Shown here: positions 40,244 through 49,537 of the stretch, piece by piece | Numbering within the stretch: position 1 is the stretch's first letter | Layout of the letters: each line of letters starts with the position of its first letter | Assembly: GCA_045655865.1 (NCBI GenBank) | Contig: JAZOQB010000035.1 | Location: 1-61,863 of the forward strand | Reading direction: 5' to 3' | Source: RGIG5579 sp045655865 | Lineage (GTDB): Bacteria; Bacillota; Clostridia; Oscillospirales; SIG627 | DNA: 61,863 nt | Notes under the pieces: model-generated | Told to the model about the DNA's origin: nothing | Database searches by the model: none | The model's input: the letters and a program-made list of their open reading frames with translations, nothing else | Made by a program: the position numbers and the translations under genes

Positions 40244-42535
40244 ATGTATCAGTGCGAAAACCAGCAATATCGGTATGAAGTGCGTTTGATTGAAAAAGGC
40301 ATTGTTCGGGTGCGTATGGCACGCACCGGCGCCAATTATATTGAAACGCTGTTTTCTCGTTACCATGTAATCGAGGAAAAGGGCGACCTGAAAATGAAAA
40401 TGACCGATGAACCTGAGCGTTGCACTTTGACGGCGGACGATCTTTCCGTTGTCATTGACAAGGCCTCGGGCAAGGTTTGTCTTTCCGGGAAGACGGTATC
40501 TTTGACGGTCAAGATCTCCTGCAAAGAAGGCGGGCGTCAAGGAAACGAAGGATTTCGTCTGGAAATTCCCATGGATAAAGAAGAGCGCCTTTTCGGCCTG
40601 GGAGATGAATCCAGAAACCACATTGCTCGTCGGGGCACCAAATCCAGATTGGATATGTCCAATATTGCATCCTACGGCCCCATTCCTTATCTTATGAGTA
40701 CGGGTGGCTGGGGAATCCTGGTCAATTCCACTTATGCGCAAGACTATGATTTGGGCGCCACGGATCCCGATCAGATCGTAATGGACATACCGGAAGGCAG
40801 TGCGGATTTCTATGTTTTCTTGCCGGAAAACGGAAAGCTGCCGGATATTATTCGCATGTACGCTAGCATTTCCGGTTTTCCCATCATGATGCCAAAATCT
40901 TTCTACGGCGTTACCTATATCATGAACGAAAGAAGCAATGCTCGGTATCTGTTGGATGACTGCTTGCGCTTCCGGGAACGTGATATTCCCTTGGATATGG
41001 TGAGCCTGGAGCCTAACTGGATGACCAAGTCTTACGATTACAGCACTGAAAAGGCTTGGGATCCCGAACGCTTTTTCATTCCTACCTGGGAACCGGTCAA
41101 CACCAGCAGCAAAGACACCTTTTTCTATCCTTTGCGCCAAATGGGATTCAAGCTCAGTCTTTGGCTTTGCATGAATTACGATCTGTTCTGGGAAGAGGAA
41201 AGAAAGATCGGTCAGCCTACCGAGCCTACTAATATCATCTATCCTTTTGGGGAAGATGCAATGATCAAGGATCCTCGCCTTGTCAATGCCAAATACGTGG
41301 ATAAGATCACCAAGCGTGACGAGGCTTGGTTCGAGCATTTGAAGAAATTTGTGGACAACGGCGTATCTGCCTTCAAATTGGATGCTTCCGCTCAAGTCCG
41401 TCACCATCCTGACAGACTCTGGGCGTGCAAGTTTACGGATAAAGAGGCCCACAACATTTATCCTGTCCTTTACGTTCGACAAATGCAAGAGGGCTTTACG
41501 GAACACACCAATGGCCGCCGTGCGATTATTTTCACGCCTTGCTTGAGCGTGGGTACGCAGAAGCACGCTGCCAGCTGGTCAGGAGATACGGGCGGAGGAC
41601 CCAAAACGCTGGTTTCCATGCTCAATTTCGGTCTTTGCGGTCATAGCAATGTGGCCTGCGACATGGAAGATTCTCCTGCATCCATGCACTATGGTTTCCT
41701 TTCTCCTTGGTCGAAGTATTTTGGCTGGGATAACTGGAAACAGCCCTGGTATCTGGGTCAAGAAAAGGAGCAGCTATTCCGCAGATATGCAAAGCTTCGT
41801 AGCTCTCTGTTTCCGTACATCTATTCTATGTCTCACTACGCTGCCCAGACGGCTATGCCCGTGGCAAGAGCTTTGTGCCTGATGGATCAGGACAATCCTG
41901 CTTACGATGAAATCAAAAACGAATATTGGTTTGGCGACAAATTCCTGGTGGGAGCATTTGATATGCACCTGACCCTTCCCAGCGGTCGCTTTTACGATTA
42001 CTTTACCGGCGAAATCATCGAAGGCGGAAGAGAGATCGACTACCGTATTCCCGAAAACTGGGGCGGAGCGCTCTTTGTAAAAGAAGGGGCTATCTTTGTT
42101 ACCATGGAGCCCAGAAAGTATGTGGAAGAAAAAGTCTCCAATCACTATGATATCAACATTTACCACGGTAAAGATGACTCTTTTGTGATGGTGGATGACG
42201 ATGGCTACACCTATGATTACAAGTCGGGAGCTATGACGTGCACGCCTATGTCCATTGAGAACAGCAACGACAGTGGTTTTGACGTGGTTCTGGGGCGTCG
42301 CCAGGGTGAATTCTTTGGCCGTGAGCGCCGTCCTGACGCCATGCCCTCCGAGCCTGAGATTCCCGGAATGCCTTCGATGGAAGCCTTCCGTGTGGTGTTC
42401 CACACCTGCAAGCCCGCACAGGTTACCCTGGACGGAGAAGCCATCGCCCTCAAGGAAGAGGACGGTAAGACCGTGTTCGAAATCTCTGCGGAACTCCACG
42501 AGAAAAAAGACCTGCGCTTTGCAGTTCAACTGTAA
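40244..42535 (+). CDS. Glycoside hydrolase family 31 (alpha-glycosidase)
   Basis: A 763-residue cytoplasmic GH31 enzyme, no signal peptide. The catalytic nucleophile Asp lies in AFKLDAS near residue 378, and the acid/base region in SWSGDTGGG near residues 444-452. The N-terminal beta-sandwich covers roughly residues 1-215 and includes RLFGLGDESRNHIARRG. GH31 enzymes retain configuration and release glucose, xylose or sulfoquinovose among others; the substrate cannot be read here. It is monocistronic, with a promoter and terminator and no adjacent sugar transporter or regulator. Confidence 0.92.
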   Translation: MYQCENQQYRYEVRLIEKGIVRVRMARTGANYIETLFSRYHVIEEKGDLKMKMTDEPERCTLTADDLSVVIDKASGKVCLSGKTVSLTVKISCKEGGRQGNEGFRLEIPMDKEERLFGLGDESRNHIARRGTKSRLDMSNIASYGPIPYLMSTGGWGILVNSTYAQDYDLGATDPDQIVMDIPEGSADFYVFLPENGKLPDIIRMYASISGFPIMMPKSFYGVTYIMNERSNARYLLDDCLRFRERDIPLDMVSLEPNWMTKSYDYSTEKAWDPERFFIPTWEPVNTSSKDTFFYPLRQMGFKLSLWLCMNYDLFWEEERKIGQPTEPTNIIYPFGEDAMIKDPRLVNAKYVDKITKRDEAWFEHLKKFVDNGVSAFKLDASAQVRHHPDRLWACKFTDKEAHNIYPVLYVRQMQEGFTEHTNGRRAIIFTPCLSVGTQKHAASWSGDTGGGPKTLVSMLNFGLCGHSNVACDMEDSPASMHYGFLSPWSKYFGWDNWKQPWYLGQEKEQLFRRYAKLRSSLFPYIYSMSHYAAQTAMPVARALCLMDQDNPAYDEIKNEYWFGDKFLVGAFDMHLTLPSGRFYDYFTGEIIEGGREIDYRIPENWGGALFVKEGAIFVTMEPRKYVEEKVSNHYDINIYHGKDDSFVMVDDDGYTYDYKSGAMTCTPMSIENSNDSGFDVVLGRRQGEFFGRERRPDAMPSEPEIPGMPSMEAFRVVFHTCKPAQVTLDGEAIALKEEDGKTVFEISAELHEKKDLRFAVQL

Positions 42536-42538
42536 ACG

Positions 42539-42572
42539 AAAGATCCCACCCCGAAACGGGGTGGGATCTTTT
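42539..42572. terminator. Bidirectional terminator after the GH31 gene
   Basis: AAGATCCCACCCCG and CGGGGTGGGATCTT form a perfect 14-base stem with an AAA loop. It separates the convergent GH31 and AI-2E-family genes. Confidence 0.93.
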
Positions 42573-42578
42573 CCTGTT

Positions 42579-43619
42579 TTACTCTTTTACACTTTGCAGG
42601 ATACATACGGCAAGCAGAGGGAAGATGAGCATCCCGAAGAATCCGAAAAAGTAGAGGCCGCCCAGAACAAGAACCAGGGAAAGAACAGGATGAAGGCCGA
42701 TGGATGACCCTACGATCTTCGGTTCCGCGATCTGGCGGATGACCAAAACGATCAGATAAAGGATCAGAATTCCCAGCCCAAGACCGGTATTTTTGCTAAG
42801 CAAACAAAACAGAGCCCAGGGAATGAGTACGGTTCCGCAGCCTAAAACAGGAAGAATGTCCACGAAAGCGATGAAAAACGCTTTCCCGGCGGCACCCGGT
42901 ACCCGGATCAGAGCCAATCCCAGAAAAAGCTCGGAGAAGGTCAATAGAAAGAGGAGAAGATAGGCTTTTCCGTATTGTGCAAGAGCACGGAGAAAGAGCG
43001 ATTTTGTTTGGTGAAACCGGTCCAACTTTTCCGGGGAGATTTTTTTTGCGAAAAAATTGGAGAAGCGTTCTCCGTCGCAGGAAAAATAGTAAGTGCAGAT
43101 GAGAAAGATGAAAAGGGAAATGAAGAATCTTGGCACAAAACTTGCCACTTTTCCGATCCACTCCGGCGTCTTTTCCATCATCTTTTGAAGTAGAGAGCGA
43201 AACAGAGGAGGAAGATTTGCGCTGATGCTGTTTTGCAGATCCCTTTTGAAAAGATTGGAAAAAAAGCGTTCTACCGCTTGAACTTTTTCTTGGCAGAAGG
43301 AAAACATTTCGTCAAAATGAGCCGAGAGAAAATTGGAAAGGGAAGTGATGACCCGAATCAGCCGATCGGTCAGAAGAATGACCATCAATGATAATAGGGC
43401 GAAAAAAATCAAAAGGATCAAAATGATCAGGATCTTTTTGACCCCGGAGGAGAGTGGGCTGAGTCTTAAAAAGCTCTTGCGGATCAGCTCTGAAAAAATC
43501 AGCGCAAGTGCAATGGGAAAAATGAAAAAAAAGACGTGCCGGATTCCCCGATACAAGACCGCCACAGCGGCGGCGATGAGTAAAAAGTCAAAAAGTCGAT
43601 TCCTCCAACGAACGTTCAC
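42579..43619 (-). CDS. AI-2E/PerM-family permease, YtvI-like
   Basis: A membrane protein of about 346 residues with roughly eight membrane segments. It shows the AI-2E-family layout: paired N-terminal helices, a cytoplasmic helical insert and a C-terminal cluster with FVDILPVLGCGTVLIPWALF. The pattern closing with GSSIGLHPVLSLVLVLGGLYFFGFFGMLIFPLLAV near the end is typical. Many Clostridia carry a YtvI member in sporulation context; substrate is unknown. The GTG at 43619, 7 bases after GGGGGAG, is preferred; an ATG at 43685 would add 22 residues. Confidence 0.85.
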   Translation of the reverse strand: MNVRWRNRLFDFLLIAAAVAVLYRGIRHVFFFIFPIALALIFSELIRKSFLRLSPLSSGVKKILIILILLIFFALLSLMVILLTDRLIRVITSLSNFLSAHFDEMFSFCQEKVQAVERFFSNLFKRDLQNSISANLPPLFRSLLQKMMEKTPEWIGKVASFVPRFFISLFIFLICTYYFSCDGERFSNFFAKKISPEKLDRFHQTKSLFLRALAQYGKAYLLLFLLTFSELFLGLALIRVPGAAGKAFFIAFVDILPVLGCGTVLIPWALFCLLSKNTGLGLGILILYLIVLVIRQIAEPKIVGSSIGLHPVLSLVLVLGGLYFFGFFGMLIFPLLAVCILQSVKE

Positions 43620-43670
43620 GAGCACTCCCCCTTCTTTTCCATTATTTGCAGAAAAAAGAAAAGCTATACC

Positions 43671-43700
43671 AAAAAAGAACGGCAAAGCCGCTCTTTTTTT
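43671..43700 (-). terminator. Terminator of the flavodoxin-like gene
   Basis: AAAAAAGA-x-CGGC and GCCG-x-TCTTTTTTT form an imperfect stem with an AAA loop; T's follow on the minus strand, 7 bases past the stop at 43707. Confidence 0.8.
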
Positions 43701-43706
43701 GGGGGA

Positions 43707-44330
43707 TCAGCGAATAAAATTGGTGCGAATGGGAGCCTCTTTTGGCGGAAATTCGATGCCTTTTTCTTTTCCTGCTTGAATGCAAGACAAAAGCCAGGCC
43801 ATGTTCCGACCCAGAGAGCGCATGATCTGAAGTCCCTCCAGGTCCTGTTCCACTTCCTCCGGACGGTTCCCGTGGACCATATTCCAGTACTGTCCGGAAA
43901 CGATGGGCATGGAGGAGATGGTAAAGTACTTGTTCATCTGATCGAAGGCGGCACTGGCGCCCCCTCTCCGACAGGAGAGGACTGCACAGACCGGTTTTCC
44001 CGCCAGACGCTTGCCGTAGGTATAAAAAAGACGGTCCATAAAGGAGATAATGGCGCCGCCCGGGGCTGCATAATGAACCGGCGATCCAAAGACCAGGCCA
44101 TCTGCCGCAAGGATTTCCGGAGCGTACGTGTTGACGGAATCATTTCGAACGCACCTTCCGGTTTTTCCGCAACTGCCGCAACCCAAACAACCGGGGATAG
44201 GATCCGTTCCCAACCAAAGAATTTGGCTGCTCACGCCTTCTTTTTCCAAGGTGTTGGCGATCTCTTGGAGGGCGCGGTGGGTGCATCCGTTTTGATGGGG
44301 GGAACCATTGATAAGGATAACTTTCATCAT
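43707..44330 (-). CDS. Flavodoxin-family NAD(P)H:FMN oxidoreductase-like protein
   Basis: A 207-residue protein of the NADPH-dependent FMN reductase / iron-sulfur flavoprotein group. The FMN-phosphate loop is NGSPHQNGCTHRAL near residues 8-21. A compact cysteine motif CLGCGSCGKTGRC near residues 48-60 could hold an Fe-S cluster, as in iron-sulfur flavoproteins. GSPVHYAAPGG near residues 81-91 is typical. The physiological substrate is unknown. The gene is monocistronic with its own promoter and terminator. Confidence 0.88.
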   Translation of the reverse strand: MMKVILINGSPHQNGCTHRALQEIANTLEKEGVSSQILWLGTDPIPGCLGCGSCGKTGRCVRNDSVNTYAPEILAADGLVFGSPVHYAAPGGAIISFMDRLFYTYGKRLAGKPVCAVLSCRRGGASAAFDQMNKYFTISSMPIVSGQYWNMVHGNRPEEVEQDLEGLQIMRSLGRNMAWLLSCIQAGKEKGIEFPPKEAPIRTNFIR

Positions 44331-44358
44331 TCTTCACCTCTGAGTATTATATGCAAAC

Positions 44359-44387
44359 AGTATAGCAGTTTCCACCATGTTTTTCAA
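44359..44387 (-). promoter_or_regulatory. Promoter of the flavodoxin-like gene
   Basis: On the minus strand, TTGAAA (44382-44387) and TATACT (44359-44364) are spaced by 17 bases, about 30 bases before the start. Confidence 0.65.
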
Positions 44388-44434
44388 GAATTGAAAAAGA
44401 ATCATTAAATTTTCTCAAAGAATTGTATTTTGTA

Positions 44435-44463
44435 TTGTGATTTTTTTGAGAATGTGCTATAAT
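44435..44463 (+). promoter_or_regulatory. Promoter of the dTMP-kinase-like operon
   Basis: TTGTGA (44435-44440) and TATAAT (44458-44463) have a 17-base spacer, about 52 bases before the ATG at 44515. Confidence 0.7.
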
Positions 44464-44514
44464 CATCCTAAATATAGCATGAAAAATTGTGCCTTTTTGG
44501 AAAGGAACCGAAGC

Positions 44515-45183
44515 ATGGGGACATTGATCGTCATTGACGGATTAGACGGAAGCGGAAAAAACACGCAGTCCAAATGTTTATACGAAAGGCTTTTGAAAGA
44601 GGGAAGAAGGGTTCGTCTGGTATCTTTCCCCGATTATGAAAGCCCCGCTTGCGGCCCGGTAAAACTGTATTTGAGCGGCGCTTACGGGCAAGATCCGGAA
44701 GCGGTGAATTCTTATGCGGCCTCCGCTTTTTTTGCGGTGGACCGCTATGCTTCCTTTTCTTTGGATTGGAAAAAGGATTACGAAAAGGGCGCTATCATCA
44801 TCGCCAATCGCTATACTACCGCCAACGCCATCCATCAGTTGACTAAACTTGCACCGGAACAGCACGAGGCTTTTTTGGATTGGCTTTACGATTTTGAGTT
44901 TCAAAAGCTTGGACTGCCGGTTCCGGATTTGACGGTGCTGTTGCAGGTTCCGGTAGAAAAAAGTCTTGAGCTCATCGATCATAGGGGAGAGGAAAAGGAC
45001 ATCCACGAAAACAGGGATCATTTGGAAAAAGCGGCCCGTGCGGCTCGAGTTTGTGCCGAGAAGTGGAATTGGAAGGTGCTCTCCTGCATGAACGACCGAC
45101 AGGAAATGAATTCCGTGGAGACCATTGGAGATGCGGTATTTGATTTGGTTTCCTCGGTTTTGGAATCGGGAGAAAAAATATGA
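44515..45183 (+). CDS. Thymidylate-kinase-like nucleoside monophosphate kinase
   Basis: A 222-residue member of the dTMP kinase family (dTMP to dTDP with ATP). The P-loop is DGLDGSGKNTQSK at residues 8-20. It retains GxxxxGK but has Asn in place of the usual Thr/Ser after the lysine. The motif VDRYASF near residues 77-83 supplies the DRY/H nucleotide-binding residues, and IIIANRYTTANAIHQ near residues 96-110 the NRY segment. The LID region around HRGEEKDIHENRDHLEKA is near residues 158-175. The ATG at 44515 has an AAAGGAA site. The stop overlaps the DJ-1 gene start (ATGA). Confidence 0.88.
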   Translation: MGTLIVIDGLDGSGKNTQSKCLYERLLKEGRRVRLVSFPDYESPACGPVKLYLSGAYGQDPEAVNSYAASAFFAVDRYASFSLDWKKDYEKGAIIIANRYTTANAIHQLTKLAPEQHEAFLDWLYDFEFQKLGLPVPDLTVLLQVPVEKSLELIDHRGEEKDIHENRDHLEKAARAARVCAEKWNWKVLSCMNDRQEMNSVETIGDAVFDLVSSVLESGEKI

Positions 45184-45731
45184 TAACGGTGTTTTTGGCA
45201 GAGGGATTTGAGGAGATCGAGGCGGTCACGCCGATTGATATCCTGCGCCGGGGAGGCGTTGACGTGCGCACCTGTAGCATTACCTCATCCCGTCTTGTCA
45301 CCGGTGCCCACGGCATCCCTTTTCAGGCCGACACGACCATCTCCGAGATTGACGGCCGGGAGGAGGGCATCCTTTTACCCGGAGGAATGCCCGGTACCTT
45401 GCATTTAAAGGCCAGCGCTCCTTTGCGCCAAAGGATCCTATCTTGCCATCAAAACGGCGGTCTTGTTGCGGCCATATGCGCAGCTCCCACGGTGCTGGGT
45501 GATCTTGGAATCTTAAAGGACCGGACCGCAACCTGTTACCCGGGTATGGAAAAAGAATTGTTTTGCGCCCATCCTTCTCAGGAGCCTGTCGTGGTATCGG
45601 GAAACATCATTACTTCCCGGGGCGCGGGAACGGCTTCTTTGTTTGCTTTTCGCATTCTTTCTATGCTAAAAGGGGAAGAGTGTGCCAGAGACCTTGCCCG
45701 AGCCATGGTTTACAAGGGGGAGTTGTTTTGA
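45180..45731 (+). CDS. DJ-1/PfpI (ThiJ)-family protein
   Basis: A 183-residue protein with the DJ-1 core: FLAEGFEEIEAVTPIDILRRGGVDV near residues 5-29, then LLPGGMPG near residues 63-70. The nucleophile-elbow cysteine lies in AAICAAPTVLGDLGIL near residues 96-111. The His that pairs with it in peptidases is not at the usual spot, matching DJ-1/YajL rather than PfpI protease. These proteins act in protection from reactive carbonyls or oxidative stress. It overlaps both neighbours by 4 bases (ATGA, TTGA). Confidence 0.93.
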   Translation: MITVFLAEGFEEIEAVTPIDILRRGGVDVRTCSITSSRLVTGAHGIPFQADTTISEIDGREEGILLPGGMPGTLHLKASAPLRQRILSCHQNGGLVAAICAAPTVLGDLGILKDRTATCYPGMEKELFCAHPSQEPVVVSGNIITSRGAGTASLFAFRILSMLKGEECARDLARAMVYKGELF

Positions 45732-46696
45732 AACTGAAATCCAGTCTTTACGCTCCGATTCTGTTTGGAGTGATCTTGATTCTGGCCGGCATGATGGCGC
45801 CCCTGACCACCTTGCTGCAAAGGGTCTCTCAAGAGCCCTTTTTATCTACCGCCATCATTCAGCTTCTGGTGTACCTTTTGCCCTTGGCTTTTTACTGCCG
45901 GGTGCGGGGACTGAATTTGCTGTCTACCCTGAAATTTAGGTATGTAACACCAAAGAAGATCCCCTTTCTTGTGGTAACCGTTCTGATTTTTGTCACCGGC
46001 ACCACAATTCTTCGCTATTTTGGCCTGTTCTTTTTCAACGGCGCCTTTGTTGATACTCCTGCTGCCGTATACGTACCGCTGGAGAGTGAAAACGGTTTCT
46101 TGATCGCTTTGTGCGGCATTGTTCTTCCTGCGATTTTGGAAGAGTTGGTATTTCGTGGGGTCTTGCTTGAGGAGTATCGCTCTTACGGATCTTGTTGGGC
46201 GGTTGGAATGAGTGCGGTTCTTTTTGCATTGATCCACGCTTCTCTGGAAAACTTTTTCTTTTATTTGTTTTTCGGTTTGATCCTGGGGGTGATGACGGTA
46301 TTTGCCGATTCTATCGTTCCCGGAATTGTTCTCCAGATCCTGATGAACGCTTCTTACTTTTATTTTCGTCCCGGAGTGGTGGAGTATTTGCGGCAAGCGG
46401 GTAAAAGCCCTCTTTTGCCCTATCTTCTCCTTGCATTTTTCCTTTTGCTTTTTGTCATTCTCTTTGCTCGTCTGCAGACTATCTATCAGGACAAAGCGTA
46501 TGAAGAAATGTTTCAAAGCCGAAAAGAGCTTCTGCGCCAAGAGATAGAACGTGCTCGGAGCGCTCGGGAAGAAGCAAAGCAGGAAACTCGGTCTGCTACG
46601 TTTTTCTCTGTGTTTAAGGAACTGTACTTGTCTCCCACGTTTCTTCTGTCTTGTGCCGTTTTTCTGTGTTTGGCACTGGGAATTTTTGAGAAATAA
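45728..46696 (+). CDS. CPBP-family intramembrane glutamic endopeptidase
   Basis: A 322-residue membrane protein with about eight segments. The Abi/CPBP signature is present: EELVFRGVLLEEYRS near residues 139-153, with the catalytic Glu pair, and ALIHASLENFFFYLFFGLILG near residues 168-188 with the His motif. Bacterial members process membrane proteins or act in immunity to bacteriocins; the substrate here is unknown. It starts at TTG overlapping the DJ-1 stop (TTGA), with GGGGGAG upstream. A charged cytoplasmic helix of about 30 residues lies between the last two segments. Confidence 0.88.
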   Translation: MKLKSSLYAPILFGVILILAGMMAPLTTLLQRVSQEPFLSTAIIQLLVYLLPLAFYCRVRGLNLLSTLKFRYVTPKKIPFLVVTVLIFVTGTTILRYFGLFFFNGAFVDTPAAVYVPLESENGFLIALCGIVLPAILEELVFRGVLLEEYRSYGSCWAVGMSAVLFALIHASLENFFFYLFFGLILGVMTVFADSIVPGIVLQILMNASYFYFRPGVVEYLRQAGKSPLLPYLLLAFFLLLFVILFARLQTIYQDKAYEEMFQSRKELLRQEIERARSAREEAKQETRSATFFSVFKELYLSPTFLLSCAVFLCLALGIFEK

Positions 46697-46707
46697 GAGG
46701 TTTTTAA

Positions 46708-48195
46708 ATGAACGAAGAAAAAGAGATGGATTTTTCCAAAAAAGAAAATACCATCGACATCTTGGTCTCTCCAAAGAAAGAAGATGCCCCTCATAAGGCT
46801 CCCGCTTCCTCTGCCGGAACAGCGATCCCCCCTCGCACTGGCTCTTCCACTGCGCCCGGGGCAAAGAAGATCCCTACGGGAGAAGCGGATCGAACCCGCG
46901 CCATTCCCGGCGAAAAGAGTATTCGGACCTCCTCCGGCTCGAAAATCGCGGACCAGACCCGGGTGGGGAGCGGTGTGGTGATACCGGAGAAGAGCACGGC
47001 TACGTTGACAAAGCCCTCCAACAACAAGGGTCAGGGAAAGAACCGGTTAAAACTTTTAAAAAATGAGAAAAAAGAGCCCACTCCCGAAGAGAAAAAAGCC
47101 ATTCTTTCTTCTCTTCGTTCCACGGCAATGATGGCTCTTATTTATATCGCGGTGGTGGTGACCGTCTCTGCCGTTTTGTCCTATTTTGGTATTAGTTGGG
47201 CCAATGATGTGTTTGCTCTTGTGAAGGATGAGGTGGTAGCGACTGTCGTGATCCCTGAAAACGCAACCTTATCTGAGGTAGCGGACATTCTGGAAGACAG
47301 CGGACTGATCGAATATCCCACCATTTTCCGTCTGTACATCGGTTTTAAAAATCGAGATGCCAATCCGCCTTTAGGATTCCGTGCCGGGGAGCATGAGCTG
47401 CGAAGCACTCTCAATTACGATCAGATGGTCAGCGCGATCAAGAACCGTCGGAGCCGTGCCATCGAAACCATTACCATTCCGGAGGGATATACGGTAGATC
47501 AGATCATTGAACTGTTTACTTCCAAGGGAATCGGTACAAGGCAAGGCTTTGAAGAAGCCATCAATCAGTATCCGTATGACTACGAATTTATGGATCGGCT
47601 CAACCAGATCACCTTCGCTTCCGGTCGGCGCTATCGGCTGGAAGGATATCTGTTCCCGGATACCTACGACTTTTATACAGATTCCAGCGAGGTTGCCATT
47701 GTAGATAAAATGCTGGCTGCCTTTGAGGCGCATTTCGAAAGGGAATACTATGCTCGTCTGGATGAATTGAACATGAATTTGGATCAGGTGATCACTCTGG
47801 CGTCCATTATTCAGATGGAAGGAAAATTCAATGCTGATTTTTATCCCATCTCCGGAGTGTTTCACAACCGTCTTGCCTCCAAACATCTCAAGCGCATGCA
47901 ATCAGACGCCACGGTGCAGTATTGCCTGCCGGAGAGAAAACCGGAACTTACCTACGCAGACCTTGAGGTAGACGATCCCTACAACACGTACCGCTACGCC
48001 GGGCTTCCCCCTTCTGCCATTGCCAATCCGGGCTGGGATGCCATTCAGGCGGCGCTGTATCCTCAAAATCATAAGTATTATTACTTTATTTCCGATACCG
48101 ACGGTTCTACCTTGTTTGCTGTGGGTGAGCACGAGCACCTGAGAAACGTGAACGCTGTGGCAAAAGCCAAGGCAAACGGAACCAGCGTAGACTAA
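46708..48195 (+). CDS. mltG: Endolytic transglycosylase MltG
   Basis: A 495-residue protein that cleaves nascent peptidoglycan strands and sets glycan length. A cytoplasmic, Ser/Pro/Lys-rich N-terminal region of about 130 residues precedes one membrane segment near residues 138-158. The YceG domain follows from about residue 165: a LysM-like part, then the catalytic Glu in IQMEGKFN near residue 370. The segment SDATVQYCLP...YNTYRYAGLPPSAIANPG near 398-443 is conserved. The long N-terminus is common in Clostridia and is of unknown use. Confidence 0.95.
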   Translation: MNEEKEMDFSKKENTIDILVSPKKEDAPHKAPASSAGTAIPPRTGSSTAPGAKKIPTGEADRTRAIPGEKSIRTSSGSKIADQTRVGSGVVIPEKSTATLTKPSNNKGQGKNRLKLLKNEKKEPTPEEKKAILSSLRSTAMMALIYIAVVVTVSAVLSYFGISWANDVFALVKDEVVATVVIPENATLSEVADILEDSGLIEYPTIFRLYIGFKNRDANPPLGFRAGEHELRSTLNYDQMVSAIKNRRSRAIETITIPEGYTVDQIIELFTSKGIGTRQGFEEAINQYPYDYEFMDRLNQITFASGRRYRLEGYLFPDTYDFYTDSSEVAIVDKMLAAFEAHFEREYYARLDELNMNLDQVITLASIIQMEGKFNADFYPISGVFHNRLASKHLKRMQSDATVQYCLPERKPELTYADLEVDDPYNTYRYAGLPPSAIANPGWDAIQAALYPQNHKYYYFISDTDGSTLFAVGEHEHLRNVNAVAKAKANGTSVD

Positions 48196-48220
48196 TTCTT
48201 TAAAAGAAAGGGAGAACCAT

Positions 48221-49537
48221 TTGGAACAGACTCTTCTCATCCTTCTTGTGGCTCTGACTGCTTTGAGCCTCGGTGTGACATTCTATACCCTTTGGAAAAT
48301 ATCCAAGGCCAATGGCCGAGGAGAAATATCCCGAGAGGATCTGGAGCGAACGGGCGAGCGCTTGGAGCGGTCGCTTGCTGCCACTCGCCGGGATCTGGAG
48401 GAAGATATTCACCGCACTTTGGAATCTTTTTCCCGCTCTCTTCGGGAAAACCAGAGTCAGGTCTTCGATCAGCAGGATCGGCGAATCCAGGATTTGACCC
48501 GCAATCTCAATACTGCCTTGAAGAACTTGGATGAAAGAGTGGGGCAGATGATCGCCATCCAGGAAAAGAGTGCTCAGGCTCTGCGGGAGACTGTGGATCA
48601 AAAACTGAGAGAATTGCGCCAGGACAACGAGAAGAGCCTGGGAGAGATCCGCCAGAACGTAGAAGAAAAATTGCAAAAAACTCTGGAGGATCGCATCAGT
48701 CGCTCTTTCCAGGAAGTCAGCGAACGGTTAAAGCAGGTGTACCAGGGTCTGGGAGAGATGCAAACCTTAGCTAGCGGGGTAGGGGATTTGAAAAAAGTCC
48801 TTGCCAATGTCAAGACCCGCGGTATTCTGGGAGAGATTCAGCTTGGGGCCATATTGGAAGAGATTCTGTCCCCCGAGCAGTATGAAACCAACGTGGTCAC
48901 CGTGCCCGGTTCCGACAAGCGAGTGGAATTTGCCGTCCGTCTCCCCGGAGACGGAGATCAGAAGGTCTATCTTCCCATTGACTCTAAGTTCCCGGCAGAC
49001 GCCTATATGAATTTACAGGACGCGTATGACGCCGGAGATCCGGATTTGATCAGAAATCAAAGAGCACAGCTGGAAAGCCGGATCAAGTCCTTTGCCAAAG
49101 ACATCCAGACCAAATACATCTCTGCGCCTCACACCACCGATTTTGCCATCCTCTTCCTTCCCACCGAAGGACTTTATGCGGAGGTGGTAAAAATGGGTTT
49201 GGTGGAGATCTTACAGAGAAATTACAAGGTCAATATCGCCGGCCCAACTACCATGGCCGCCCTGCTCAACTCCCTCCAGACCGGTTTTCGCACCCTGGCC
49301 ATTCAGAAGCGAAGCGGAGAGGTGTGGGAAGTTTTGGGGGCTGTGCGCACAGAATTTGAAAAGTTTGAGAGCGCCCTTCGGGATGCGCAAAGAAAGATTG
49401 ATCAGGCTCATGACGGCTTGGAAGCCCTGGTGGGGGTTCGTACCCGCCAGATCCAGCGGAAATTGAAAAAAGTTTCCGTTCTTCCCACTGACCGGGCCCA
49501 GATCCTTCTTGGCGAGGATAATGATGCAGAAGAATGA
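48221..49537 (+). CDS. rmuC: RmuC-family DNA recombination protein
   Basis: A 438-residue protein with one N-terminal membrane segment (residues 4-22), a long coiled coil (about residues 30-190) and a C-terminal nuclease-like RmuC domain. The core LGEIQLGAILEEILSPEQYETN is near residues 204-225, and DSKFPADAY near residues 254-262 holds the family's acidic/Lys pair. RmuC limits inversion at short inverted repeats in E. coli. The start is TTG, preceded by AAAGGGAGAA. Its end overlaps smpB by 17 bases. Confidence 0.93.
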   Translation: MEQTLLILLVALTALSLGVTFYTLWKISKANGRGEISREDLERTGERLERSLAATRRDLEEDIHRTLESFSRSLRENQSQVFDQQDRRIQDLTRNLNTALKNLDERVGQMIAIQEKSAQALRETVDQKLRELRQDNEKSLGEIRQNVEEKLQKTLEDRISRSFQEVSERLKQVYQGLGEMQTLASGVGDLKKVLANVKTRGILGEIQLGAILEEILSPEQYETNVVTVPGSDKRVEFAVRLPGDGDQKVYLPIDSKFPADAYMNLQDAYDAGDPDLIRNQRAQLESRIKSFAKDIQTKYISAPHTTDFAILFLPTEGLYAEVVKMGLVEILQRNYKVNIAGPTTMAALLNSLQTGFRTLAIQKRSGEVWEVLGAVRTEFEKFESALRDAQRKIDQAHDGLEALVGVRTRQIQRKLKKVSVLPTDRAQILLGEDNDAEE

